The notes: generated by a model from the sequence alone, not told the origin. A stretch of 26,611 nucleotides of DNA from JABSOG01 sp041583135 (GCA_041583135.1 JBFHGJ010000080.1:1-26611), one strand, 5' to 3'. Positions 7,907 through 15,599 are shown, counted from the first letter of the stretch. Numbers and translations are program-made.

Positions 7907-9482
7907 GCAAGCCGACCAATGGTTACACCAGCAGACGCGCCAATCAACGCGTCTGCTCGGTACCATATTCGCGCTAAAAGTGCTGCAACTGCTGGCTCAG
8001 CTAGGCAGCTTTTGGTACTTTGCCAAAATAGTGTCGCAACTACTGAACTACAGCTCAGTCGATAAGGCGCTATGGTATTACTTTGGTGCAGGCGTCACCA
8101 TTTGGGCCAGTGCCAGACACATCGCGGTACTGATTGCCAACAGCTACCGCCAACAAGTGCAGCATACCCTTGAGCAGTCGCTTCACCGGCAATGGCAACA
8201 TCAACAGCAAGCCATCATAGATAGGCACTCCAACTATTTTTGGCAACAGTTGCTGTTAGAACATATTCCTGCGGTTGCCCAATATGCCGCGCAGTATCAA
8301 GTACAACTGTGGCTTTGTGTTTTGGTGCCGCTTGTCGTGGTACTTGCACTGTGGCCACTGAATTGGTTTATTGCCCTTGTCGTATTAATCACTTTACCTG
8401 TGGTGCCGCTATTCATGGTACTTATCGGCAAGCAAAGTGCAGCATTACACCGCAAGCACTTTGAGGTGATTGAGCGCATGGGAGGGCGCTTTGGCGATAG
8501 GCTCAAAGCCCTCACTTTACTGAGCAGCTTTAACCGTCACCGCTCAGAGCAGCAACAACTGGCCATTGCCAGTGATGCCGTCAATCAAAAAACACTGGAG
8601 GTTGCTGCGGTTGCTTTTTTATCAAGTACCGTGTTGGATTTTTTCGCCACCTTAGCAATGGCCTTGGTGGCCGTTTTTGTCGGCTTTAGCCTACTGGCCC
8701 ACATCAGTATTGGGCCACCAATCAACCTGTTTAGCGGCTTGTTTATTTTACTGTCCACCCCTTTGTTGATGAGCGAGCTCAAAGCATTGGGGCAACTATA
8801 CCACCAAAAAGCCAAAGCAAAAGCCGCTGCCGACATCTTACAACCAATTTTGCAGTTGCCCGCAAACCACAACAGTCTAGATACGTTTGGCGGCATCAAT
8901 TGGCTTAACTTTCATATGCAGCGCCCATCGCTCCATGGCAAAAGACTGTGCTTAAACCCCGGGGATAGGGTTTTGCTGACTGGCCCATCAGGTGCCGGCA
9001 AATCGGCTTTTTTGCAGGCACTTGCAGGTATGCTCGATGCTTCTCACAACCTCAAAAGCCACTGCGTAATGCTGAATCAAACAGCAGTTATCTTACCCGG
9101 CACAGTGCGCGAGAATCTCGCTTTACAAAAAGACTTTACCGACCAACAACTGATCGCAGTGCTCGAACAAGTGCAATTGACCCAGTGGTTTCATGCACTC
9201 AGTAGCGGCCTGGAGACAACCATGGGCGAACGCCCGAGCATTTCCGGTGGTGAAGCACAAAGGTTGTCTCTGGCTAGGATCTTGCTGCACCGAAGCGGCG
9301 TTGTGATGCTCGATGAGCCAACCGCTCACCTAAGTGACAAGCAACATCGACAACTGGTAAAACTCATACAGCAGCTACTTGCTGATACGACAGTGATCTG
9401 GATAAGCCACAAGGCTCTTGAACAAGACTGGTTCAATCGCTTTTGGCACATTGAGCAACACCAACTCAGGTGCGCGCCATGA
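7896..9482 (+). CDS. cydD: CydDC ABC exporter subunit CydD
   Basis: A 528-residue half-transporter with an N-terminal transmembrane domain (about 15-310) and a nucleotide-binding domain with Walker A GPSGAGKS (363-370), signature SGGEAQR (450-456), Walker B VMLDEP (470-475) and switch His505. CydDC is required for cytochrome bd assembly; it was described as a thiol (cysteine/glutathione) exporter and later as a heme transporter. The ATG at 7896 is chosen because the protein then aligns with the E. coli N-terminus (WLHQQTRQ region). The frame stays open upstream to a GTG at 7809, but that part lies within cydX and encodes no family-like sequence. At 528 residues it is clearly shorter than E. 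coli CydD (588). It overlaps cydX by 11 nt and cydC by 4 nt. Confidence 0.93.
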   Translation: MHVEQADQWLHQQTRQSTRLLGTIFALKVLQLLAQLGSFWYFAKIVSQLLNYSSVDKALWYYFGAGVTIWASARHIAVLIANSYRQQVQHTLEQSLHRQWQHQQQAIIDRHSNYFWQQLLLEHIPAVAQYAAQYQVQLWLCVLVPLVVVLALWPLNWFIALVVLITLPVVPLFMVLIGKQSAALHRKHFEVIERMGGRFGDRLKALTLLSSFNRHRSEQQQLAIASDAVNQKTLEVAAVAFLSSTVLDFFATLAMALVAVFVGFSLLAHISIGPPINLFSGLFILLSTPLLMSELKALGQLYHQKAKAKAAADILQPILQLPANHNSLDTFGGINWLNFHMQRPSLHGKRLCLNPGDRVLLTGPSGAGKSAFLQALAGMLDASHNLKSHCVMLNQTAVILPGTVRENLALQKDFTDQQLIAVLEQVQLTQWFHALSSGLETTMGERPSISGGEAQRLSLARILLHRSGVVMLDEPTAHLSDKQHRQLVKLIQQLLADTTVIWISHKALEQDWFNRFWHIEQHQLRCAP

Positions 9483-11017
9483 CGCTATTTCTTACGTTGT
9501 TGAGCGCCTCCCTACACCTTTTGGCCGGTACTGCGATCCTCTTGCTGTCTTCGTGGTTTATTGCCGCTTGCGCTGTCGCAGGGGTCGGTTTTAACTATAT
9601 GCTGCCCGCCGTAGTGATCCGTGCCCTAGCCCTCATTCGCATTGCTTCGGGTTATGGTCAGATGTGGCTTGGGCATAAAGACCTAACTGCGAGGATCACG
9701 GCACTGCGATTGAACGTCTTTGCCGGACTGCAAAATCGCCGCGCCTTTGATCGCGCAGTAGATGTAGACGCACTGAGCTATCAGACCGAGCAGGTCGCCG
9801 CGATTTGGATTGGCTGGGTGAGTCAAAATGCAGGCAGCGCCCTGTCGCTTTTAATGACAACGCTCTTTGCCTTATTCGTCCAAATAGAACAATTCAGTCC
9901 TTGGTTGATGTTTTGCGGCGCCTTTGTGCTGATCTACTCGCTACTACTGATGTGGGGCATTAGGTTAGCCTATGAAAAGCAAGCGAAGCTCGAAGCGTTG
10001 CAAGCAACCATTGAGCATCATATCGAAAGCGTAACCTTATGGCATTTACAAACAAACTTAGTCCATCCAAGCACCACCGCGCTGCTGGCACTTGAACGTC
10101 GTAAACAAAACGCATGTCAGTGGGGCCTTAGCATACTGCAACTGAGCAGTTTTACCGCCTTGTTTTTGATGCTAAGAAGTCATCCGGCTTCAATACCATT
10201 TGAGCCGATTGCTTTGGTACTCCCAATGGCATTACTGGCATCTATCGATTTGTTTGGTCGCCTCTTTGTGACGCAAGATGCCCTCCAAGGCTATTTGGTC
10301 GGCCGCAAAAAACTAACCCACTACCAGCAAAATCAAGTAGCACCAACCCGCCTTCAAACCCCTATTGGGTCACTACAGCTCAACGCCTTTAAGGCGTCAC
10401 AGACCAATATGCCGAATGTCGATTTAAACCTTGAGCAGTGCGGACTAATGTTGCTACGGGGAAGTTCGGGCAGCGGCAAGTCTCGACTGCTGCAAGCCAT
10501 CAATGGACTACTGCCCTATGATGGCGAACGCATAATCAATGAGCAGATAACGCGTGAGGGGCTATTGAACGACTGCGTCTACATTGAGCAACAACCTTAC
10601 TGCCTAAGCGATACCTTACGCAATAACCTGCTGCTGGCCGACCCACAGGCCGACGACAAACAGCTCAACATCGTGTTGCGGCAACTAGGGCTGCCATTTG
10701 ATGATTTGAACCAGTGGCTTGGCAGCGGGGGTAGACAGCTCTCTGGCGGCGAGCAAAAGCGTTTAGGTATTGCCCGCGCCATACTCAGTCATGCTCGGCT
10801 ACTCTTGATTGATGAGCCATTCGAAGGGTTAGATAAAGCCAGTATCGACCGGGTGACCGATCAACTCAACCGACTTGCCAGATACAAAAAAGTGGTCGTC
10901 GCCAGCCATCAATTCCCAGCCGAGCTGGATTTTACCGCACAGCTCGATTTGGACGCAGTGGGCAACCAATTAAGCCCCCTTGATCAACCAAGTTATCAAC
11001 ATGAAAGTAAAAATTGA
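9479..11017 (+). CDS. cydC: CydDC ABC exporter subunit CydC
   Basis: A 512-residue partner of CydD. The transmembrane domain opens with a helix ending SSWFIAACAVAG and FNYMLPA, both recognisable in E. coli CydC (LSGWFLSASAVAG, FNYMLPA). The ATPase domain has Walker A GSSGSGKS (328-335), signature LSGGEQKR (421-428) and Walker B LLLIDEP (441-447). The ATG forms an ATGA overlap with the cydD stop and has AGGTG six bases upstream; a GTG nine bases earlier is less likely. It is about 60 residues shorter than E. coli CydC, and the N-terminal tail is abbreviated. His66 aligns with E. coli His85, reported as a heme ligand, while the position of Arg81 is Met62. Its last 48 bp overlap an opposite-strand gene. 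Confidence 0.92.
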   Translation: MTLFLTLLSASLHLLAGTAILLLSSWFIAACAVAGVGFNYMLPAVVIRALALIRIASGYGQMWLGHKDLTARITALRLNVFAGLQNRRAFDRAVDVDALSYQTEQVAAIWIGWVSQNAGSALSLLMTTLFALFVQIEQFSPWLMFCGAFVLIYSLLLMWGIRLAYEKQAKLEALQATIEHHIESVTLWHLQTNLVHPSTTALLALERRKQNACQWGLSILQLSSFTALFLMLRSHPASIPFEPIALVLPMALLASIDLFGRLFVTQDALQGYLVGRKKLTHYQQNQVAPTRLQTPIGSLQLNAFKASQTNMPNVDLNLEQCGLMLLRGSSGSGKSRLLQAINGLLPYDGERIINEQITREGLLNDCVYIEQQPYCLSDTLRNNLLLADPQADDKQLNIVLRQLGLPFDDLNQWLGSGGRQLSGGEQKRLGIARAILSHARLLLIDEPFEGLDKASIDRVTDQLNRLARYKKVVVASHQFPAELDFTAQLDLDAVGNQLSPLDQPSYQHESKN

Positions 11018-11440
11018 AAGAATGGATAAAGGCAACATTAAAATGGCAGCGCTGCTATCGACTTTCATTCTAGGGTTTAAAAAGAAGCAGCAAACATAAA
11101 TCACCAAACCATAAAACGGACTGAGCATAGACACTGCCATAGAAGGCCCGATGAACTTCATACTATCAGCGACCGACAACACGCTGACCCCGGCAAGTGG
11201 AAATGCCAATAGACCTGCAAGCAACGCAGCATAGCCAAGCGTATGAGTGACCCCATCGTTTTGCTCAGCGTCAAACAGCAAACGAAAGCCCCCCAAACCA
11301 TGCCTGGCCAAAACAGCAAAAACACAAACCGTGAAGACAAGGATCAGTGAGGGAACATCAATAAATGCCATAATTTTACTGCCCAGCATCATCATCACCA
11401 GCATAGCGACAAAAATGGCGGCAATAGAGATTATTTTCAT
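10970..11440 (-). CDS. MotA-like minimal membrane protein
   Basis: A 156-residue integral membrane protein with four hydrophobic segments (about 3-21, 28-45, 68-85, 98-118) plus a C-terminal helix (133-152). The N-terminus (IMAFIDVPSLILVF) resembles the MotA start, and the later stretch GPSMAVSMLSPFYGLVIY resembles the MotA/ExbB pore-helix region (GPxMAVALLTTxYG). The large cytoplasmic torque loop of MotA is missing, so this is unlikely to be a flagellar stator by itself. No MotB-, ExbD- or TolR-like partner lies nearby. The 3' end overlaps cydC by 48 bp in antisense. Function unknown; it may be a core-only relative of MotA/TolQ/ExbB. Confidence 0.7.
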   Translation of the reverse strand: MKIISIAAIFVAMLVMMMLGSKIMAFIDVPSLILVFTVCVFAVLARHGLGGFRLLFDAEQNDGVTHTLGYAALLAGLLAFPLAGVSVLSVADSMKFIGPSMAVSMLSPFYGLVIYVCCFFLNPRMKVDSSAAILMLPLSILSIFTFMLITWLIKGA

Positions 11441-11534
11441 ACAACGTCCTAGAAATTAATGAAATTAAATTAGAGGATAGCCTAATTCTCAGGCATTTAG
11501 TTAATTACCTGTAAATAAGTTCTTGGTTTGGTCT

Positions 11535-11549
11535 ATGATTAGTAATCAT
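11535..11549. promoter_or_regulatory. Perfect 7-1-7 palindrome upstream of hybrid kinase
   Basis: ATGATTA-G-TAATCAT is a perfect inverted repeat about 75 bp before the kinase start. It overlaps a -10-like TATGAT (11534-11539), but no convincing -35 lies at the right distance. A repressor or autoregulator operator is possible; the binding protein is unknown. Confidence 0.4.
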
Positions 11550-11623
11550 GACAGAAGCGCAAATACCAGACTCAATGTCTCCATTTTTCAAGTGTCGCAA
11601 TAACAATAATTCAAGGATGGGTA

Positions 11624-13822
11624 ATGGCCGATAAGCGAAATATTCTGACCGTCACAGTGATCAGCATTGCATTACTGGCTTCATTGGTGTTGATTTACCA
11701 AGTGCAACATGGCTGGCGCGAATTGTCCTCTCGTTACGTACCAGCGATTAGAAACAGTCTAGAAATTCGAACCCAATTGGCCGAAGCTCACTTGTGGTTT
11801 GAAGAAGCCATTTCCGGTGACACCTCCATTGATATAGAAGAAACATTTCAATCGTTAACAATGGCCGCAACCATGGCAAGGGACTTACAACATCATGCCA
11901 AGCGCCATCACATTGTTATCGATAGACAAAGCGAATTGGGGGTGTTGGTCGATAATATCAAACGTTTTGACAGCCTCGCCCGGCAGCGCTGGAAAGCCAC
12001 CGATAAAAGTGGTGTCGGCAGCGAACTTGACCAGGCTTTTGATGCCTCCTTTAGTCAAGCCATGCGCTTTGCCAAGCAACTGAGCGAAGCTCTAGAACAG
12101 GAAAGTTTTTACGCTCAGGAGCAACTGTCACTATCACACACCTATCTTTTAGGCATTTGGGCTATCATCGCCATCACCTTAGTATGCCTACTTCTGCGTT
12201 CGTACATTGCCCAGTATAAAGCCGAAAAAGCGTTAAAAGAGGCCAATAGCAATCTGGATGAAAAAGTCAGGTGTCGAACCGAAGCGCTGGAAAGGCAAAA
12301 ACACGCTCTACTAATCGCCAAAGAGTCGGCAGAAGCGGCGGCCAAAGCCAAGTCGGAGTTTTTGGCAACCATGAGCCATGAAATTCGAACCCCAATGAAT
12401 GGCGTTATCGGCGTTGCCAGCCTATTAGAAAGAACCAAGCTTAACAATGAGCAAAAGAAGTTTGTCGATATCATTATCAACAGCGGCAATGCACTATTGG
12501 TGATCATCAACGATATTTTAGACTTCTCTAAAATCGACTCCGGCAAACTGCAACTCGAAGAACGCGTCTTTGAACTCCATGAATGCATCTATGACGTCGC
12601 CAATGTGTTTGCAGCTGCTTGCGGCAAAAAACAACTAGAGCTGTTGGTCGATATTCATAGTGACGTGCCAAAATACATGCGCTCAGATTCGGTCAGGCTA
12701 AAGCAGATCATCAGCAACCTCGTTGGCAACGCAGTCAAATTCACCGAAAAAGGCGAGGTTTTAATCAGCGTACAACGTCTTGGCGAGCAGATTCAAATAC
12801 AGGTCAAAGACACAGGTATCGGCATAGACGAAGCGTCACTGCCAAAGCTGTTTGAAGCGTTTACTCAAGCAGACTCATCCACCACCCGAAAATTTGGCGG
12901 TACAGGCCTTGGGCTTTCCATTTCAGCATGCCTTGCTCGCTTAATGGGCGGAAATATCAGCGTTGCAAGCGAATTTGGCCAAGGCTCGATATTCACACTA
13001 ACAGTGCCAGTTTGCGAGGTAGCAGAGCAAAGTCAAAGTAAACTTCAAGATGACACGCGCCTTCACGGCAAACGGCTTTTAGTCGTCGATGACCATCCCA
13101 CCAACTTAAAGATCTTCGAAAAGTTTGCTCAGCTCTACCACGTTGAAGCCACCATGTTTAGCGACCCCTATTTGTGCATTAAAGCCGCGCCAAACCTCGT
13201 ACAGCCAGATGTGATCCTATTGGATTATCATATGCCCGGCATCAACGGACTTGAACTGGCCACTCGATTAAATACACACCCGCAATTGAGAAATGTGCCA
13301 AAGGTGGTCTTATCTTCCGTTGATGTCGATGACACCGAGCAGGTCTTTGAACGCAAATGGCTAAAACCCATTCGCCTAGCTGAACTCTATTTGCAATTGG
13401 TAGACCTGATACATCAACCCACAGAAATAAATGCCAAAGACAACTGCGATAAATCTCGTTTCAAACACCATAGCGTTTTAGTTGCCGAAGACAATCTCAT
13501 AAATCAAGAGATAATCAAAAGTATGCTGGCTTCGTTCGACATCACCCCAATGGTTGCCAGTAACGGCTTAGAGGCGACAGAAGCGGTCAAAACCCAGCAT
13601 TTTTCCTTGATTTTGATGGATATGCAAATGCCTGAAATGGATGGCTTAGAGGCGACGAGAATGCTCAGAGAGACCTTGCAATATCAAGGAACCATAATCG
13701 CCTTAACAGCAAATGCCACTGAGCAAGACAAACAACTTTGCCTAGAGGCTGGCATGAATGACTTTTTATCCAAGCCAGTCTTGATGGAAGAAATGGATAA
13801 AATGCTCAGCAAATGGCTTTAA
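11624..13822 (+). CDS. Hybrid sensor histidine kinase (HisKA-HATPase-REC-REC)
   Basis: A 732-residue membrane kinase. TM1 (8-26) and TM2 (174-192) frame a periplasmic, helix-rich region of about 145 residues that resembles a four-helix-bundle sensor. A coiled-coil (195-245) leads to HisKA with the phosphoacceptor H252 (SHEIRTPMNG). HATPase_c has the N-box NLVGNAVKF (365-373), DTGIGI (396-401) and GTGLGLS. Two receiver domains follow: REC1 (484-595) with VDD, D534 and K581; REC2 (617-732) with AEDN, D666 and K717. No HPt domain is present, so a separate phosphotransfer protein would be needed, and no response regulator gene adjoins. AAGGA seven bases before the ATG is a good ribosome site. Signal unknown. 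Confidence 0.93.
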   Translation: MADKRNILTVTVISIALLASLVLIYQVQHGWRELSSRYVPAIRNSLEIRTQLAEAHLWFEEAISGDTSIDIEETFQSLTMAATMARDLQHHAKRHHIVIDRQSELGVLVDNIKRFDSLARQRWKATDKSGVGSELDQAFDASFSQAMRFAKQLSEALEQESFYAQEQLSLSHTYLLGIWAIIAITLVCLLLRSYIAQYKAEKALKEANSNLDEKVRCRTEALERQKHALLIAKESAEAAAKAKSEFLATMSHEIRTPMNGVIGVASLLERTKLNNEQKKFVDIIINSGNALLVIINDILDFSKIDSGKLQLEERVFELHECIYDVANVFAAACGKKQLELLVDIHSDVPKYMRSDSVRLKQIISNLVGNAVKFTEKGEVLISVQRLGEQIQIQVKDTGIGIDEASLPKLFEAFTQADSSTTRKFGGTGLGLSISACLARLMGGNISVASEFGQGSIFTLTVPVCEVAEQSQSKLQDDTRLHGKRLLVVDDHPTNLKIFEKFAQLYHVEATMFSDPYLCIKAAPNLVQPDVILLDYHMPGINGLELATRLNTHPQLRNVPKVVLSSVDVDDTEQVFERKWLKPIRLAELYLQLVDLIHQPTEINAKDNCDKSRFKHHSVLVAEDNLINQEIIKSMLASFDITPMVASNGLEATEAVKTQHFSLILMDMQMPEMDGLEATRMLRETLQYQGTIIALTANATEQDKQLCLEAGMNDFLSKPVLMEEMDKMLSKWL

Positions 13823-13825
13823 CCG

Positions 13826-14203
13826 CTAGATATGCAGCCATAACAAACCAAGTGCAGCGCACAGTTTCACCAAAAAGGTCAAAACCATCCCGGTTTGGCG
13901 ATATTTGAGATCCTCTTTCACTTGGCTTACGCCATAAGCATGAGATAACCTGCCGACCAACAACGCCGACCCCAAAGCATGCACCGCCCAACTTGCCGCG
14001 CCGCCTGACTCCAACATGTATATCAGCAACAATGCAAAAGGCACGTATTCGGCGAAATTGCCTTGTGCGCGTATGGCTCTTGCCAAATCCTTATGATCTT
14101 TATCACCGATGGCAACCAAGTGCTTGCGTCTAAAACCGATGACACGAAAACTCAAATAGATAAACAGAAAAACCGACAATGCGGCATAAATTGGTGTGAT
14201 CAT
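13826..14203 (-). CDS. MAPEG-family membrane protein (YecN-like)
   Basis: A 125-residue protein with four hydrophobic segments (about 3-20, 52-68, 73-85, 105-122). The cytosolic helix RAIRAQGNFAEYVPFALLL (about 43-61) is the hallmark of MAPEG proteins (membrane-associated eicosanoid/glutathione metabolism), in which this RxxxNxxEYxP motif binds glutathione. The later GRLSHAYG also fits. Bacterial members such as YecN are poorly characterised; glutathione-linked detoxification is a guess from the family. It converges with the hybrid kinase, with 3 bp between stops. Confidence 0.88.
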   Translation of the reverse strand: MITPIYAALSVFLFIYLSFRVIGFRRKHLVAIGDKDHKDLARAIRAQGNFAEYVPFALLLIYMLESGGAASWAVHALGSALLVGRLSHAYGVSQVKEDLKYRQTGMVLTFLVKLCAALGLLWLHI

Positions 14204-14237
14204 TATTATTGGTCAAAGTAAGAAAAGGTGGGGACAT

Positions 14238-14267
14238 TCTACCACCGCATCGAGTCGCGGTGGTAGA
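14238..14267. other. Strong stem-loop between MAPEG and methyltransferase-like genes
   Basis: An 11-bp perfect stem TCTACCACCGC (14238-14248) pairs with GCGGTGGTAGA (14257-14267) across an 8-nt loop, 23 bp beyond the stop of the upstream minus-strand gene. On that strand it is followed by AATGTCCCC, not a T-run, so it is not a canonical intrinsic terminator. It may stabilise the 3' end of the mRNA or be a small repeat. Confidence 0.55.
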
Positions 14268-14289
14268 GAAAAGCGCATTGTTTTATTGC

Positions 14290-14742
14290 TTAGATCCAGC
14301 GACGAACCTGAGCGTGATATTCTTTGACCTGTTTAGGAAAACGTACAGATAACGCTTCTTCTTCAGGTTGAATTTGAAACTTATCAATGTACCAGACAAA
14401 CATCGCAAACGGGATCACATTGACCGGGCTGGCAAAATAGCAAAATACCCCGGCAAGCATTAGCGAGGTACCAAGATACATCGGATGTCTGCTGTATTTA
14501 TAAATACCGACACGAACCAACGCAGTGGCCTCAACCGGACAATGGGCATTGGTTGTGGTTCTTGCTTTGCTAAGGGCGATAAACGCCATTACGATAACCG
14601 CGATACCCGCCGTGAATAAAGCGGCAGAAACAGGGCCTAGGAAGGCAAACTCTAACGGGGCGACCAAGTTAGAAACTGAAAGACACCACATCAGCACTGC
14701 GGTTAAAAGTGCCAACAGCTGCGGTGGAATAATAAGCGCCAT
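14290..14742 (-). CDS. Isoprenylcysteine methyltransferase / PEMT-like membrane protein
   Basis: A 150-residue protein with transmembrane segments at about 5-20, 30-55, 95-110 and 112-125. The C-terminal half carries the ICMT/phospholipid methyltransferase signature: YSRHPMYLG (about 81-89), then PEEEALSVRF (about 126-135) and a terminal YHAQVRRWI. These residues bind S-adenosylmethionine in the family. Bacterial homologues methylate unknown lipids or small molecules; the substrate cannot be read here. AAGGAG lies five bases before the ATG, and TATAAT (minus strand, 14762-14767) just upstream is a likely -10. Confidence 0.85.
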   Translation of the reverse strand: MALIIPPQLLALLTAVLMWCLSVSNLVAPLEFAFLGPVSAALFTAGIAVIVMAFIALSKARTTTNAHCPVEATALVRVGIYKYSRHPMYLGTSLMLAGVFCYFASPVNVIPFAMFVWYIDKFQIQPEEEALSVRFPKQVKEYHAQVRRWI

Positions 14743-14761
14743 AGGGATCTCCTTTGTTGTA

Positions 14762-14767
14762 ATTATA
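14762..14767 (-). promoter_or_regulatory. Perfect -10 hexamer for the methyltransferase-like gene
   Basis: TATAAT on the minus strand, about 20 nt before the gene start. No good -35 is seen at 16-18 bp. A short palindrome GATCTAGATC (14781-14790) sits about where the -35 would be, which may mean activator control. Confidence 0.4.
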
Positions 14768-15103
14768 ATGTTGATTTTTTGATCTAGATCTACAATCTAG
14801 CCCTTTCGAGTTAATTATTCAACACCGAATGGAGAGGTTTTAGCCATTTTTTGACGATTTCTTGTATATACAAGTTACAGGTCCAACCAGTTGCAATGGG
14901 GCTTTGCGGGGGAGTTTGTAAAAAATGAGGGACTATCAGAGGTAGATTTCAGCGCCGGGAATTCTACGCTAACTAATTAAAAATTAAAAGCTAATTACAG
15001 AAAAAGTTAAGCTCTATAGTATTCTAAAAACAATCAAAACGTCCTATTTGGGACAAAAAACAAGCGCACCAGTTAAAACAAGCAATTTTCATCCCTAAAA
15101 CAC
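14768..15103. other. Non-coding intergenic stretch
   Basis: No open frame with coding character is visible on either strand. The region is AT-rich with repeated TAATTA/AATTAA runs at about 14970-15000, and it carries one small hairpin (GTCC-CAAATA-GGAC on the minus strand, near 15040-15053). It lies between the methyltransferase-like gene start and the nqrM terminator. I see no RNA family that I can name. Confidence 0.5.
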
Positions 15104-15126
15104 AAAACCCGGCAGCGCCGGGTTTT
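15104..15126 (-). terminator. Intrinsic terminator after nqrM
   Basis: AAAACCCGGC and GCCGGGTTTT form a 10-bp perfect stem with an AGC loop, 20 bp after the nqrM stop. On the minus strand the GC stem is followed by TTTTGTGTTTT, a good U-run. Confidence 0.88.
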
Positions 15127-15146
15127 AGTCAATGAATGCCTAAGCA

Positions 15147-15368
15147 TTAAATGATTTGATTTTCTTTCCAAGCTTGCTGCTTAGCTTCACGCTCCATGCG
15201 CTTTTTGCGTCTATCGCACGGCTCAGGGCAATCACAAGCCTTTTCGATACCAAGCGCTCCTAAGCCACCACAGCTGCCTGAAATCGATTTTTTCTGGAAG
15301 ATATATCCCACCGCCATGGCAACAACCACCACAAGAAAAAACACAAAGGTAAGTAAAAACGTTGTCAT
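15147..15368 (-). CDS. nqrM: Na+-NQR maturation protein NqrM
   Basis: A 73-residue protein with one N-terminal transmembrane helix (about 3-23) and the cysteine-rich motif SCGGLGALGIEKACDCPEPC, giving C33, C45, C47 and C51. This is the NqrM (formerly DUF539) signature. NqrM is needed for assembly of the Fe-S centre held between NqrD and NqrE; C33 matches the essential cysteine reported for Vibrio. The ATG at 15366-15368 is chosen because AGGA lies about 8 nt upstream; a TTG 18 bases earlier would add MIRNFA. The positively charged tail is cytoplasmic. It lies about 300 bp beyond nqrF, past a hairpin and a repeat, so it may be transcribed separately. Confidence 0.95.
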   Translation of the reverse strand: MTTFLLTFVFFLVVVVAMAVGYIFQKKSISGSCGGLGALGIEKACDCPEPCDRRKKRMEREAKQQAWKENQII

Positions 15369-15397
15369 AGCAAAATTCCTAATCAATGTTTAATAAC

Positions 15398-15462
15398 GAC
15401 GGTGCGCATAGCGCACCCTACGAGGTGCATCTTTTGTAGGGTGCGCTATGCGCACCACCGTC
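15398..15462. repeat. REPIN/REP-like long inverted repeat
   Basis: A left arm GACGGTGCGCATAGCGCACC...(15398-15421) pairs with a right arm 15436-15462. Twenty bases (the part ending CACCCTAC) are perfectly complementary, and the outer GACGGT matches after a 3-nt insertion in the right arm. The loop is 14 nt. Each arm is itself near-palindromic (GTGCGC-AT-AGCGCAC). The core GTAGGGTGCGC is familiar from dispersed REP-type repeats in proteobacteria. A second small palindrome, CCGTCAT-GG-ATGACGG, follows at 15458-15473. It lies between nqrF and nqrM. Confidence 0.8.
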
Positions 15463-15563
15463 ATGGATGACGGATGAGCAACAAGGACGTTAAACGCCAT
15501 CCAACCCCATGCCAACACAAAAGGCAATTAATGCGGTTCACGCGCAGCAAAATTTGCGCGCAT

Positions 15564-15569
15564 ATTATA
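15564..15569 (-). promoter_or_regulatory. Possible -10 for nqrM
   Basis: TATAAT on the minus strand just after the nqrF-end hairpin, about 195 bp before nqrM. The hexamer 17 bp upstream (CTGTGA) is a poor -35. If used, the REPIN-like repeat would fall in the nqrM leader. Confidence 0.3.
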
Positions 15570-15573
15570 CACC

Positions 15574-15599
15574 AAAGGCACTGCTTTCACAGTGCCTTT
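15574..15599 (-). terminator. Hairpin at end of nqrABCDEF operon
   Basis: AAAGGCACTG (15574-15583) and CAGTGCCTTT (15590-15599) form a perfect 10-bp stem with a 6-nt loop, about 72 bp after the nqrF stop. The minus-strand T-run after the stem is short (TTT then GGTG), so termination may be partial and read into nqrM. Confidence 0.6.

Noticed and set aside
14238..14267. Strong stem-loop as intrinsic terminator
   Set aside because: There is no U-run on either strand after the stem; kept only as a stem-loop.
14990..15060. Small RNA gene in the AT-rich gap before nqrM
   Set aside because: Only a 4-bp hairpin and no promoter-terminator pair of its own are visible.
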